From Branchiostoma floridae (taxonomy: Eukaryota; Chordata; Leptocardii; Amphioxiformes; Branchiostomatidae): a stretch of DNA of 64,000 nucleotides. Under the pieces are notes generated by a model that worked only from the letters and a program-made list of their open reading frames with translations, had not been told where the DNA came from and ran no database searches. The stretch spans positions 7,395,105-7,459,104 of the forward strand of contig NC_049979.1 in assembly GCF_000003815.2 (NCBI RefSeq), written 5' to 3'. This document shows, piece by piece, positions 51,981 through 64,000 of the stretch. Made by a program: the position numbers and the translations under genes. Positions within the stretch are counted from its first letter, which is position 1, and the number at the start of each line of letters is the position of its first letter.

Positions 51981-53327
51981 TTTTTCTGGGATAATAAACT
52001 GGAACATTCCAAACCCAGTACAGGAGGGGTGGTCAGGATAAGCATCTACTCTCTGTTGTGGAGTAAGTAGTAAATCATCCCCAAATAATATTTTGTATGA
52101 AAAGTCTAAATGTAAGGAAATATATATAGGAAAGGTCTGACCTGACAAATTATGCCATGATATGAATATCAATATTATTGTGTGGCAATCATCACTTTGT
52201 AATAATGGTACATGCTTATCACTTCCTTCCTGGGTGCAGGTGCATGGATGATAGCAGGATCCATAAAAGGTATTAAATGTTACCAAGCAGCACGAATTTG
52301 GGAATCTACAACTGAGTGGTTTAATAGCAATTTTCTCCAGTTAGAAAAAAATATATTCCCAAAGTGTCATTGGGTACTAAGGCCTAGGAAAAAAAGAGTT
52401 GTGTTTCCTGGAAAAACCTGCCGACCCTAGACTTTCTTTGGGGTGGGCAGAAGAGTCACATTGCTATCAGTTAAAATTTTTATTCAGTCTGCTTCCTCTT
52501 GAAGTAAAAAACTGCTTGTCCTATCTAATGAAGAATAAATGTATCTATTATGCACAACATTCAAGTTTGACATTGAAAGACACTTAGTGTCCTCATGCAT
52601 TTCAGTTTACTTTGTTCAACTGTATTGTAATATGTCAAACTAGAGTTTTGGCCAGCCTAAAGAAAATTACAAGAAAAAAAAAATCTACTGCGCCTAATTT
52701 TTTCAGGACTGAAACAGGAAACACAACATTATGTGAGGTACATGTACTTAACTCTCCTTACAAACTAATCAATAAATAAATGGCTGCAGTTCCAATGAAA
52801 GATACACAGAGAGGACAATACATACAAAACATTTTATTTTATTACAACTTCACGTTTGGCCAGCTGCTGTTAAGCACATTTATGCACAAAGCATAAATGT
52901 ATGCAGGAGGATGGTTGAGAACCATTTGGGTTACATAAATAACATGATCTTTGTTTTCAAATGCATGTGCAAATTTGAGGATATATCGGTAACTCACATC
53001 TCTTCTTTTTCAGTCCAAGTACTAGTTCTTCTTCCATTGTAATTTTCTGTAAACAATACTCCTGAGGAGAAGCTTTTGCTGTATACCACAGTCAAATTTG
53101 AACAATTTCCACTTGTTCTGTATTACAATCAATGTATGTAGAAGCACAAAAATACACTTGCACCATTGATATTGTCTCTGACAACCATGACACATGGATA
53201 TTCTTTGCAGTTTCAGGTCAATCTAAATGAACTTGAGGACAACGAGGATCACTATTACTCAATTGGCCGTTATATCATATCTACACATACATATATAATC
53301 TACGTATATACATGTATATAATCTACA

Positions 53328-56300
53328 TCAGCTTTGCTTTGATAATTTCATTCTTTTCTCAGGTGGTTGCATGGACTGGTTGGATCTGGATCCGGAGCTG
53401 CTGTGGTTCTGGTTTGGCGTGTCTTCGGACTTTTCTTCTTTTACCTGTGCTGCCTGCTCTCCTGGTTTCCTGTCTTCTTCAACTGCAACAACAAAGATGT
53501 CCCTGTTACAATTCCTTGTCACACAAGAGTGTCATAGATTAGTTAGAGAGAAAGCTTGTTACTGACTTATTAGCAATGATTACATTTAGCATAATACGTT
53601 ATATAGTCACATAACTTTTCAGAGATGTGTTAATCCTAGATACGTCTTCTAAATTTGAGCAACAAATAAAATGTGTGATATTTATATGATTGAAAGAGAA
53701 ATGGAGAGCATATAAACCCAGGCACTTGTACTTGGGAGAGTGATAAGTACAATTTGCAAGTGTGAAGATCGGGAGCTTACAGGTGTTGGATCTGCCTTCA
53801 TCCCGAGGATGGTATCAAAGGTCAAAGGTATGTACTACACCTCAGGTAACCCCCTGGGGTCAGACTAACCTGGGACAGGCTGGTCACCTCTCTTGGGCTG
53901 TGCAAACTTGGGCGGGAACTTGTCTGCCAGCTCCCCCAGCAACATGTCCACTCTCTGTCTCTGGAATGCTGAACTCATCTCTTCTGGCTTCTTCTTACTG
54001 CCCTGGGAATTGGACTTATCTGGAGTTCAACAAAGTGGCTGTTACGTGGAAGACTTCATCTTAAACATATCAGATGTTTCCTTTGACAGATGGTTATCAT
54101 CTTTACCACTGACAAGATAAAGGTAGTAATATGTGCCTGTCAACTTAGCAAACAGCTTAGCAACACTCAGCAAACCTTACAACATAACATAGTATTGAGA
54201 AAGTGAGGATTGTGTGTACTGTATTAAAAAGATACAAATGTACATCCAAAAGCAACATAATAGAAAACTTTCCCAGGTATACTAGGACATTTTATCTCTA
54301 GGGAAGTGACCTGTTCAATGAGAGAGTTATAACATTGTTGCACCCACCTTCTCTCTTTTTGTCTTCCTTATCTTTGAACTCCCACCAGTACCCATTAGAT
54401 GGATGATATCTGGAGTAGGACAGAGCTGGAAACAGATAATAGAAAAGTATAACATCTTATCAACGGTACTACCGGTAGCCATCACAATCCTACAAGAGGA
54501 ACACATGTAAGTGCTTCTACAGTGTTTACTAACTCAATCTAACAGTTATCTACTATGAATTTTATATGTATAACACTAAAACATACTTATAAACATGAGA
54601 TAAACCTACCTTCATCAAAGGCAGACTGAATGTTATGAAGAGATGTTAGCTGCAAAGGGAAAGAAAGAGTCATCATCTTCAATTCATAAAAGCAAAGCTG
54701 ATTCACAAGCCAATGCAGAGACATTGACAACTCACCTACTGCTACTACATTGTAATATTCAACACTTGTTACCATAAAAAATAGATACTTAACAAGGAAC
54801 GTTGAATTCAGATGCTCACAGAGACGACTTAGAATGCACCTACAGGTTTCATCATACGTTTGAAGTTTGAAATAATCAAGAGGAATGATGTCAATCTTAC
54901 CAGTCTGGAGTTGAGAACAGAGTACAAGTCAGGGGCCTGGTACACTACACCAGCTATGATGTAGTAGTCGGCTAGTGGGGTGACTGTGGGCAAAATCATT
55001 GAGTTAAAATTCATGCCAACTGAATACGACAAGCAATGACAGCAAAGAGGCTAGCAATTATGTCATTTTGCTGCTACTCATTGTATTTGTCAAAAACGAC
55101 TAACAGGACATTCCCCATAAACAAACACTGTAGTGTACATAGCATCTGTCTTCTCTGTCAAAACCAGTGCAAGAATAATTCTTCTGTGAGTTGAACTAGC
55201 CTAAGACTACTTCTTTTTCTTACAGAAAATGAATCACAATAATGTAACAATACTAACTGACCTTGTTGTTGTGAGTGCCTGTGCTGCTTCCTAACCACAT
55301 ACAGGATGGGCTCCTGGGCATGCAGCAGGATATACTCCACTCCTGTCATGTTACTGGAGAAAACAAAGTTAACATGTACTAGGGTACTATACTATACAAC
55401 AGTATACATACATTTGTTATGTTGTATGCTTGATTGCTTTGTTGGCCATACCAATAGTGGTCTGGCTTGCAATACTAGTAGACTTGTAAATCTACATGAC
55501 ACTTCTCAAGACTCATGTAAGTTGATGTAACCATTGTCAAACAAACAGACATAAAATCAAATGATTCTTCTTGTAAGTTTGAAGTGTCCAGTTACTAGTA
55601 GGGATAGCAAGCAAGTACATGTACTTTGAAAATAACAGATTATCTCATTACATAGAAATGTAGTAGAATAAAGGGAAACAATTGCCCCACCCCCACAGTG
55701 TATAGTACATTGTAGTGGGGGAAACTGCAAGAGGAAGTGAGAGCAAAACACAAGTTCTTTCCCACTCCCACAGGGTAATAATATGCCAGTGGTAAATTAA
55801 CAGCAGGTGCGGCTACATTGGACTGGATATGATACAGCTCACAAAGATACTGTAAATGCAGAAATGTTCGCGGTGGTCTGATGTTCGCGGTTGTTGCAGT
55901 GGCCACTTCATCGCAAACTTAAAACCACCGCAAACATTTTTCCAAGGCAGTAAGAGAATACAGTGTGTGGTGTTACCGCGAACTTAAAACCACTGCGAAC
56001 AGTCCTTTATCCCCCTACCGCAAAATTAAATCCCCGCGAACTGTAAATGCACTTACAGTATCCATTCATCTACAGATAGGACGTACATGTAGTACTAGAA
56101 TACTTCACCCTTCAGTGTGGTTCACCTACTTTAACTGTTCAGGACTGAGCCTCTGCATCTTGATGATCTCGTTGTTGCAGCTCTTGTCGTAGAACGGGTT
56201 TGTTCGCTCCGAGAAGTAGTCCAGCACGTTGGCGGGACTCAGCATCGGGATCCACGCACTGTCGTGCCATGAGATGGACAGGGGGTTTTCTGGGCATCAG

Positions 56301-56723
56301 AATAGCATGGAGACTAACAGTTAGTTATACAGGAAGCAAACTTGCCTGTACAAATTGTAGAAGTTCTAACAACAGTAGAATGGTTGCATACAGTGATGCA
56401 GTCAAAAAATGACCTAAGCTGATGACTAGCAGTGTTCCTGAGACAATTGGTGCATATTATTACTGATTATGACAGGACCAAATGCAAACATAATTTACAA
56501 ACCATATCTGCCCCCCTCCCCCTTCGGAAAACCGGAACGAAAACCTATTCATTCAACAATAACCGAGGGGGCCTTTCGCCCACTCAAACAAAACACAGGA
56601 GTCTTCCAACAACTCGGGAGCATCACCCCATCTTCATGTATCTTCGAAAATCTAACGGAAAAGGAGCTGGCACACACCTTTACTCGTAGATGCAGCTTGG
56701 CTTCCATTGTTGTTGGCCGCCAT
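53328..56723 (-). CDS. MED6: Mediator complex subunit 6
   Basis: Eight exons: 56723-56678, 56289-56130, 55353-55262, 54983-54901, 54649-54610, 54425-54348, 54019-53870, 53482-53328 (stop TGA). All have GT/AG sites in matching phase, giving 267 residues (human MED6 has 246). MED6 is a head-module subunit of Mediator, the nuclear complex linking activators to RNA polymerase II. Family hallmarks run in order: [13 protein letters not shown] and [17 protein letters not shown] (about 20-58), [20 protein letters not shown] (about 73-92), [18 protein letters not shown] (about 102-119), [33 protein letters not shown] with KFPPKF, and the C-terminal PPEKRMKL. The start is the only ATG in frame before the first donor (ATGGCGGCC). 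TTTATT motifs on the plus strand at about 52833-52842 give a likely AATAAA about 490 bases after the stop. The intron between exons 2 and 3 carries a MITE. Confidence 0.97.
55848..56060. mobile_element. foldback MITE, TACTGTAAATGC family, copy 2
   Basis: Starts TACTGTAAATGCAGAAATGT and ends AAATGCACTTACAGTA, with GTTCGCGGT/ACCGCGAAC blocks in opposite orientation inside. It is 213 bases, close to copy 1 (220). Inserted in a MED6 intron, about 70 bases from the donor of exon 2. Confidence 0.8.
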
Positions 56724-57418
56724 CGTGGAACGTACCAATGGCATAAGGTGGGGGGTTGCAAAACTGACTTCCTGCATGGCTAGTGCTGGCGGCACATGCC
56801 AGCACAGGCAAAGGGGATTTCCCCTGTGTTTTCCCTGACTCACCTTAGCTAAAAAGATTGTTTCGCGTCTGAAGGACTTCTCACGAGTTTTAAGGTTTCG
56901 CGTTGGGGAAACATGTATTTTTTTGCGTGGGGGGATAGATAGAAACATTGGGACATGGTGTGTTACATGTAGTACATAATAACAAGTGGGCGGGGGTTGC
57001 AAAAAGTTTCGACAACTGTGACGTAGTTTCCAACGACTAGTTTCCATAAGCTTGAGTTTCCACCACAAATAGAAGAGCTTACTTAGTCTTGTCATTTTCT
57101 CTGTTCACCTTGTTGGTGCCCTGTTCACTAACAGGTGGGATATCAACCACAGATATTTTTTGTAGCCGACATCCTTAATTCCTGTCACCGAGTATTTTCA
57201 CTCCAAGTAAACGTTTACGCCCTCGGGGTCAACTTGGTCAAAGAAACTGCAGGTTATCTCCCCTGGGTCTACCCCATTCAGTTTTCACCTGTATTTATAG
57301 GTGATGAGTCATTGGGACTCCGAGGGAAACTGAGAGAGAGTTTCATGACGATATTCACTTCATTTTCCGCAAGTAAACGACACAGTAAAGACGTCTATCG
57401 CAGTTCCCTTCGCGGAAA
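56724..57418. promoter_or_regulatory. shared 5' region between MED6 and the galaxin-like gene
   Basis: The start codons of MED6 (minus, 56723) and the galaxin-like gene (plus, 57419) are 695 bases apart and diverge, so both promoters and 5' UTRs must lie here unless there are upstream non-coding exons. No TATA box in a convincing position was seen on either strand. Transcription starts cannot be placed from sequence alone. Confidence 0.55.
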
Positions 57419-60400
57419 ATGGACACGCGACTCAGAACAGCCTACTTTACAGCCCTAGTCGCTGTATCCGTGAGCATGGTTTCCGGCAAAGGTGAGCGTA
57501 AATAATGCTTGTTTCTAAAATTATCCGTAACAGTTTAAACAGGACATAATCCGCTGTGTCGTTCCGGAAATTGCCAGGCCTCTAAAAATGAAGTTTTAAT
57601 TATGTAAAAGCTATAGAATTGCTTGTCTTCAAAACGTCTTCGGCGAAAAGGATATCATTATTACTACTAATGTTATTGGTGCAGATGCAAAGAAGACTTT
57701 TCGTTATCGATCTATATCTATGAACTTTAATGAAAAAATGAAAGTTTTCGGGCTACGTTTCTCGGAGCTGTATTCTCGGGAAAAGTCTGCCGTCAGGACC
57801 CGACGTTTGAATATAACCCACCGCCCTGTATGTGTCAACTAACCCACCGTGTTTAGAAACATATTCACAAAAACCTGCTGAATGTTCAATTTCTTTTGGG
57901 TAGTTCTAGTGTGAAATGTAACTTTTCATATTCACGGGTGCTACATCGTGGAGCCGGAAAAGATTGACAGAGTCAAGTTTTAACTTCCGACTAGAAACAG
58001 GAAAGAAGTTAGGTGTATCGTAAACTTCTTTGTTGAACTTCCCTTTTTTAATAGCTGTAATAGATGTTAGTTGCTTCCGCCAGCTTCGTTACTTTCGCTT
58101 TTTTGCAGCTATTCTATTATTACAACAATGACGTGTCGGGGTTACCAGCAATTACAACGGATACATATATATATATAACTATTGTTGCTTCCGCCATCCA
58201 TTCGCTTTTGCGACTGTTCCAGTATTAATAGTGGCAATCCCCATAAGTCATTGTGGTTAATAATAACCGCAATTACTTATCGGGATTACCAGTGATTACA
58301 GAGGGATAATTTTTTTACTAATGTGGTACAGACCGCTTCCTCTTTTTTGGGGTCACAAGAGGTCAGGTTAAGACTGGCGCTTCTTTTAAAATCTATTAGA
58401 TAGTATACCTGTAGGCCATAGAATAAGATCAAGAGTCAGAGGATCCGCAAGGGCGGGCTTTTTGTGGTCCTCTCGGCATTCACTAAACGAATGTTATTGT
58501 CACTGCTTCCGTCGTGGTCGTGCCAATTTTCAATTTTATCCGATACAACTGTCAGCTGTTGTCTTGCTGAAAGGGAAACTTCCGCTTACTGGTAATCCTG
58601 CGAGTTTAAGTACGATCGATAGAGGGCGCTTTTTCGTGGACGATAGGCACTGTTGATTAAGCGTTTAATAGACTAGTGTGGTCTTCTTTACTTCGTGGTC
58701 TTCTTTACTTTAGAGTTGATTGTAGCTCTTTTGTACCCTGTATAGCCCTGTCCCAACGTGTCTTTGGTGTGACCAAGAACATGTACATGTATGAGATGTT
58801 TCATGGTAAGATATGACGCCAGAGTAATTTTTAAGGTACACTGTACATGTGATACACTACAATTCTTGATAATTTGGAAGACAACATGTGTGATTGCAGA
58901 TGTAGTGTCAGGTGTGCCACAGGGCTGCCCCCCAGGCAAGAGGCTCTGTTTTAATCCTGGGGGTGATCTGAGCCAAAACACATGCTACAATCCATCGACT
59001 GAAAGATGCTGCGATGGGATTCCCATTGCCAGGAGATATGGAGAGAGCTGTGGTGAGTACCACCATTAATGTGAGCAAACTCAGCAAAGACAACTTGAGG
59101 AAGCTATGTACTCAACAGCATTTATCTGTTTGTTTATCTGCCTAGGTAACAGGGCAGTTTTACAGTGCACTGGAGTTAGGAATGATGTCAGAAGGCTTGG
59201 TGTTTTTACTTAACCTCTGTCTCATCATATATGGCTACCAAATGAATAAAATCTTGTACATGTGTAAAGAAGGAGAAAAAAACAGCAAAAAAACGCCCAG
59301 TGACAAAAGGACCTTTGAAGCAAGTTGGCATTTTTAATTCTAATCATCTGTACATGAATGTCATAATAATCAAAGGGCCACCAAGACTGCTGCTCTTGTA
59401 TGTCAAGCACACAGTATGACTATGAAATACTATTTTACACATACAACTCCATGTAAACATATGTACATTCAATGTACAGGTATCAAATAATATTAACATG
59501 TATGTAACAACTTCAAAAGAACACATTGCAAGTTCTTAGCTTTTTTCACTGGGTATTTGGCTCTATTTTACCACAGTCAGATAATCTGATAGGATAATAT
59601 AAAGACCAAGAAAAAAAAGAATAAAAATGATGTTATCTGTTCAGCATTAACATGCAAAGTAATCTGTCAATATCTGTTCAATGACATGTTCAATGACCCT
59701 GTTCTTCACTGATACAAAGTACATGTAGGAGACATTCAGTATCCTGTTGTTAAGTAAAATGTTGTTCCTTGTGTAGCTGGTCCTGACTTGAAATTCTGTG
59801 GCGCAAAGAAGTACAACTGGACCAGTGGGGAATTGGACTGCTGTGGGGGGGAAGCCCATGGTGAAGTCTACAACACGAAGCAGTCAACATGCTGTTCAGA
59901 TGGGATCTCCTCTGTCATTCATGAGGTCAAGGAAGGTAATTATCATAAGGCTGAGGAACTAGATGGCACAAGAGCATACATGGACCCAATTGATGTCCAA
60001 GCATCTTCAGAAGACTTGTAACCACAAGTATCTTAGCACTGTGAACCCTTCATGCTGGCTGAATCTTGTACTTTGATGGGTTTTCCCTGTCATCCTGAAA
60101 GACAAGAAAATAATACAATTCATGAGATGTTGCTGGACAGTGTACATCAGACAATTGCAATCAACAGGAATTTACAAGCAATAAGATCACACATTAGAAA
60201 TGATGGATGTTGGTATTGATTAAATATTCATCACTCGTATCAATCTGTTGCTGTGACTGTCACTGTCACTTGTGTATATGTAAGCAACATTGATAATTGT
60301 ATTCTATGATGTTGCAAGGAAGAATTATTTTGGTCAGATAATAATGTTACACATGTATGTACTTTCAGGATTCCACTGCTGCGGTACTGACTACATCAAC

Positions 60401-63400
60401 GGTGCCACTTACAAATGCTGTACCACCAAGTACGACCATAAACAGCCAAAACCTTACAACTTCCTACACTACATGTGCTGTGCCACTCAACATGACACCA
60501 AAATCTCACGCTATATGCCAACAGTGGTAAGATGAAACAATTTGTTTGCCCATGCAACAATAAGAGAAACCTCAACATGCTTTCAGAAAGCTTTACGAGG
60601 GGCGTGCAATTAGTAATGGTCCTGACCCATTTCCCATAGCAGGAGATTAATGAAACTTGGCACAGTTATTAGTCTTTCTCTTCATAGGAATCACCCAGAG
60701 TTATGCATTTCTCCCATCGTTTGATGCAGCTCTGGACACCGATTTTGTAGGACACCCCAGGTTGGTCCTCCAACTGATGCCTCATCAATGGCACAAGAGG
60801 GACGACCAGGTCTGGGAGCTGTTTCCACAGACTTCCAGCCACGTTTGAATTCAGGATGCCAGCGTTTTACAAGGTCATATGATGGGGCATCATCACCATA
60901 AGTTTCATTTATTTCATCAAAAGTCTTCTTTGGTGTGCGTCCTTTCAAATACAAAAACCGGATCACTGCGCGACACTCAACTGGTTCCATTTCACACCTG
61001 GTCCATTTCGCACCTGACTAAGTTCAAACACCAGTAAATCAGAAACCACAATTAGTTCAGAGCTGTCTTTTGCAACATAACCCATAGAGATATGAATTAT
61101 TACACATACAAAATTTCATTTAGATCAGACAACTGGAAGTGGGTCAGGACCATTACTTATTGCACGCCCCTCGTAAAACTACAATCTTAAACATCAGAAT
61201 GCATTCCATGGGATATCTTAAGTAACATTATACTGGCTACTTAGTATGTAGATACAGATACAGGTCTAAGTTGACATGCGTTAAAAGTAGTTATCCTCTG
61301 TTCTGACTTTAGATTTGAAATAGTAGATCTTTGATAGCTTTTAACGCAAGTCAACTTAGACCTGTATCTGTATCCGTATCTAAATACTTAGTAGCCAGTA
61401 TAACTGCCCTTCTTCTTAACACACCAGCTTTGAATGACCTAATAGTAATATACAATCTCGAGCTTTGCTGTACATTTTGTGATCCTTTCTACATACACTT
61501 GAGTCTTCATAATATGTACTTTGTGTTGAAGATGCTAGAAAGGTGATTAAATGTTTCACACAAGTGCTCTTCTCATTTGACAGGACATTACTGACAACCT
61601 GGCAACCTGTTGTGGACTTGACACCATGTACAAGGGAGATCCTGACATAATGTGCTGCAATGACAAGATTGTCAAACAGACGGGTGAGTTTATCACACTG
61701 ACTTCCTGTGACGTGATCTGTACACGTGCGAGATGCACTTCTGTGACTCGGGTACAAGTAAGTTTACATAGTGTGCAGTGTAATTCAAACATACTCAGAC
61801 ACTATATAATTTTATCAAATGTTCCCCTCTGTTGCTAAAATCATATCTACAAAGGCTGACATAACATATTGCAGACAAAAACTTGAAAGGAGCTTGGTAA
61901 TAACTTAACCATGTCTTTTGCACCTTTATGTTGTGGTGCACATACAACATGTATGTAACATACATTAGTTTAAGGACAGGAGAAGGGAAACTGAGTAGGT
62001 AATGAAATAAGAATAAGTTTATGTCTTTTTGATAGTAAGTAAATAGCTAGTAAATATGTACATATTAGGAAGTGTTTTCAGATTGTATGTTGCTTAAGTC
62101 TCAGAAAATGTTCTTACTTCTTGGAAACAGACTGATGTCACAAATGCCAGTGACTCAGCCCTTGTTTGATCTACATTTCCTGCTAACTCCACGCAAACAA
62201 ATCAGAAGTGACAACACTGGCCAAACTGCTCAGTTATTTGGTTGTCAGACTTTGCCTCTTGCACCTTCATAAACATTCATAAACATAAATTTGTACAGTT
62301 ATGTACATGCACATCTTGACTTAAGCCAACAATCATGTCCATTGGTTGCACGCCTTCTGACAGTAACATCAAATGATGTCTAAGCAACAGATCCAGCAGG
62401 TCAATAAAGCCAACTGAATGTACATCGATCATTGTGTTCTCCGATCTTGATTATAGTGGTAACATTAACAGTGTTTTTGTTCTTTACTTAACTTGCTCAA
62501 TTTCTCTAACTGAAATAATGAACTGTGGTGTTGCATTGAAAAGGCCCAGGGCTTCCAGATATCAACTGTTACTTGATCTTGTGCACAATCCACAAACATG
62601 ACATGGAAATGTCAGTGACAGGATGTGCACAGGATATAAAATGTGCGACTACACCACATCACCCCACAATAGCTACACGTACACTCTCCAGACTGAACTT
62701 GACTGAGGACTGCTTCAAAAGACGTTCTAAATATGTGTAAGACATTCAGTTTCCAAGGTGTAAATGTATTTCTGATGTGTGTACTGGTGTTTCTGATAGT
62801 GGGACAGGGCTGCTGTGCAGACCACGGGCTGTTCGACAACTCAACCCACATGTGCTGCCAGGGGGAAAAGACAGTCAAGCGGAATGAATGCTGCCAAGGG
62901 CAAGTCCATTCCCCTGAAGAGGGGAGGACAGCATGCTGTGCAGGGACAGCATACAACCCAGACACCCACTCCTGCTGCCAGGACACAGTTGTGAATGGTA
63001 ATATCACACTTTCTGTCATTTGCTGACAGCTACATGTACATGTATGTCATGTCTGTCCCAAATTGTCACCTTTAATCATAGTCTTCTACATTCTAAAAGG
63101 CAAATTTGGTCATATTCTTTACCTTTTTCACATTTCTACATGTTCTTACTTTTCCCTATATACTAGTATTAAAAGAAACATTTTCCCTCCATTAATGATG
63201 AAGTTTTCCATTACTGCTACCCACAGGTACTGGTCAGTGTTGTGGAAAGGCTGTGATGGACCCCAACACGGATTCCTGTTGTCAAGGTAACATTACCCTC
63301 AGCGGTAGCCGTACTTACAAAGGACTGTATCATTTTCTGTTTTCAATTTATTTAAACATTTTTTTACTATCTTTGTTCAGTTGTATTTCTGCTATGTTGC

Positions 63401-63626
63401 TGTGCATGATATCAAAGACAAATATGGATAAAGGCGTACATGTGGTGCAGAAGCTGATTTTATGTACATGGATGTTCAACAGACACCATTGAGCAGAATG
63501 CCAGTGTGCCACAGACCAGCCCCTACCATGGATGCTGTGGCTCCCACTCTATGAACAACCAAACCCACACATGCTGTGCCAGTACAGCAGTGCCAAAGGG
63601 AGTGGGGAGGACCTGCTGTGGTAAAA
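57419..63626 (+). CDS. galaxin-like secreted di-cysteine repeat protein (3' end beyond window)
   Basis: Eight exons: 57419-57491, 58900-59052, 59777-59935, 60369-60526, 61584-61683, 62800-62997, 63227-63286, 63483-63626, all GT/AG bounded and phase-consistent (348 codons so far, no stop reached). Exon 1 encodes a signal peptide (MDTRLRTAY, hydrophobic FTALVAVSVSMV, then SGKG). The rest is built of about 18 Cys-Cys pairs spaced by 9-20 residues. The motif CCxGxxYNPDTHSCC (for example GTAYNPDTHSCCQD, VMDPNTDSCCQ, CYNPSTERCCDG) is the signature of galaxin, the coral skeletal organic-matrix protein. Sequons NWT, NST, NAS and NQT suggest N-glycosylation. No membrane segment is seen. Most internal exons have phase 1 at both ends, so repeats could multiply by exon duplication. 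The last exon may end at 63620 or 63626 (better donor GTAAGT). Function is not known from sequence; an extracellular matrix or secreted structural role is inferred. Confidence 0.8.
60596..61173 (-). mobile_element. mariner-type deletion derivative, 578 bp, copy 2
   Basis: Lies in intron 4 of the galaxin-like gene, flanked by TA (60594-60595 and 61174-61175). Ends are CGAGGGGCGTGCAATTAGTA on the left and its near complement on the right. The minus-strand frame from 60990 (MEPVECRAVIRFLYLKGRTP, PRPGRPSCAIDEA) is the transposase helix-turn-helix region with the same internal deletion as the copy at 25612-26189. Here it is closed by a stop after about 99 codons. It cannot encode an active transposase. 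Confidence 0.9.
61228..61403. mobile_element. short foldback MITE in the same intron
   Basis: TTATACTGGCTACTTAGTAT and ACAGATACAGGTCTAAGTTG on the left are mirrored by CAACTTAGACCTGTATCTGT and CTTAGTAGCCAGTATAA on the right. The arms are about 65-75 bases and cover most of the 176-base element. It lies 55 bases from the mariner derivative and has no coding capacity. Confidence 0.8.
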
Positions 63627-63925
63627 GTAAGTCTCTATTGATTTTATTCCTTACACCTTTGGATACTTTGTTTTAGAAAAATGCAGGTATCGTGTATCAA
63701 TTAAGGTATGGCACATGTTAATGCATTGACATCAAAGTTTCAAACAAGGTGGGAAGTATGGGTGCTTGCTTGCTCAGTATAGGTTTTATTCAATGCATTG
63801 AATCCTTGCATTGCATCATGTGTGTTCGTCCGTCGGCATCGACAATGACCAGTTGTCCCGTCAGAATTGGTGAGTCCTGCTGTGGCTGAGTCCAATACAA
63901 GCTCTGAAGGTTCTGCCACAGACAG

Positions 63926-63994
63926 GACACAGGTGGGTTGCTGAAGTAGACACAGGTCTGTTGCTGAAGTAGACACAGGTGGGTTGCTGAAGTA
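63926..63994. repeat. 23-bp tandem repeat, three units
   Basis: Unit GACACAGGTGGGTTGCTGAA+GTA, repeated three times with two changes in the middle unit. It runs up to the window edge and may continue. Probably intronic in the galaxin-like gene. Confidence 0.85.
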
Positions 63995-64000
63995 GTATCA

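Noticed and set aside
51981-52286. N-terminal extension of TMX1 in the open frame upstream of the chosen ATG
   Set aside because: The chosen ATG has a good start context and begins a proper signal peptide, which an extension would bury; the upstream residues look non-coding.

Overview
The window is invertebrate-chordate genomic DNA, most likely from a lancelet (Branchiostoma-type). Its genes have vertebrate-like products and canonical GT/AG introns at vertebrate-like places. They sit among many short inverted-repeat transposons, a tRNA-derived SINE and LINE 3' ends. This assignment is inferred from gene content and repeat style, not from a database match. Five protein-coding loci can be supported, four of them on the minus strand, plus one cluster of tRNA genes.

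Left part (1-10 kb): mostly non-coding. It holds a SINE, an assembly gap (3001-3533), the first coding exon of a phospholipase C beta gene (minus, 4670-4768, rest of the gene off the left side or in the gap), a LINE 3' end and foldback elements. 10-29 kb: a minus-strand gene for a small ankyrin-repeat protein phosphatase 1 regulatory subunit (PPP1R27/DYSFIP1- or MYPT-like). It has three firm coding exons, a probable upstream exon near 28.95 kb and a very acidic C-terminal tail. Its 11 kb intron holds four near-identical tRNA-His(GTG) genes in tandem. 29-45 kb: a gene-poor block rich in transposon remains: hAT-like MITEs with 8-bp target duplications, a compound inverted repeat, a 34-bp perfect palindrome, and a nested foldback complex at 38.5-41.5 kb whose arms are inverted minisatellite arrays.

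Right part (45-64 kb): a compact gene block. TMX1 (ER membrane thioredoxin, 7 exons, 280 aa) and MED6 (Mediator head subunit, 8 exons, 267 aa) lie in tandem on the minus strand. A plus-strand gene then starts head-to-head with MED6. It encodes a secreted protein with 18 di-cysteine pairs, galaxin-like, in at least 8 exons, and runs to or past the right edge. One of its introns carries a 578-bp mariner derivative whose sister copy, of the same length and with the same internal deletion, lies at 25.6 kb.

No shared pathway links the genes: they are a PLC-beta, a PP1 regulator, an ER redox protein, a transcription cofactor and a secreted Cys-rich protein. The most unusual items are the galaxin-like gene and its shared promoter region with MED6, the intronic tRNA-His array, the acidic-tailed PP1 regulator, and the foldback elements with inverted minisatellite arms.
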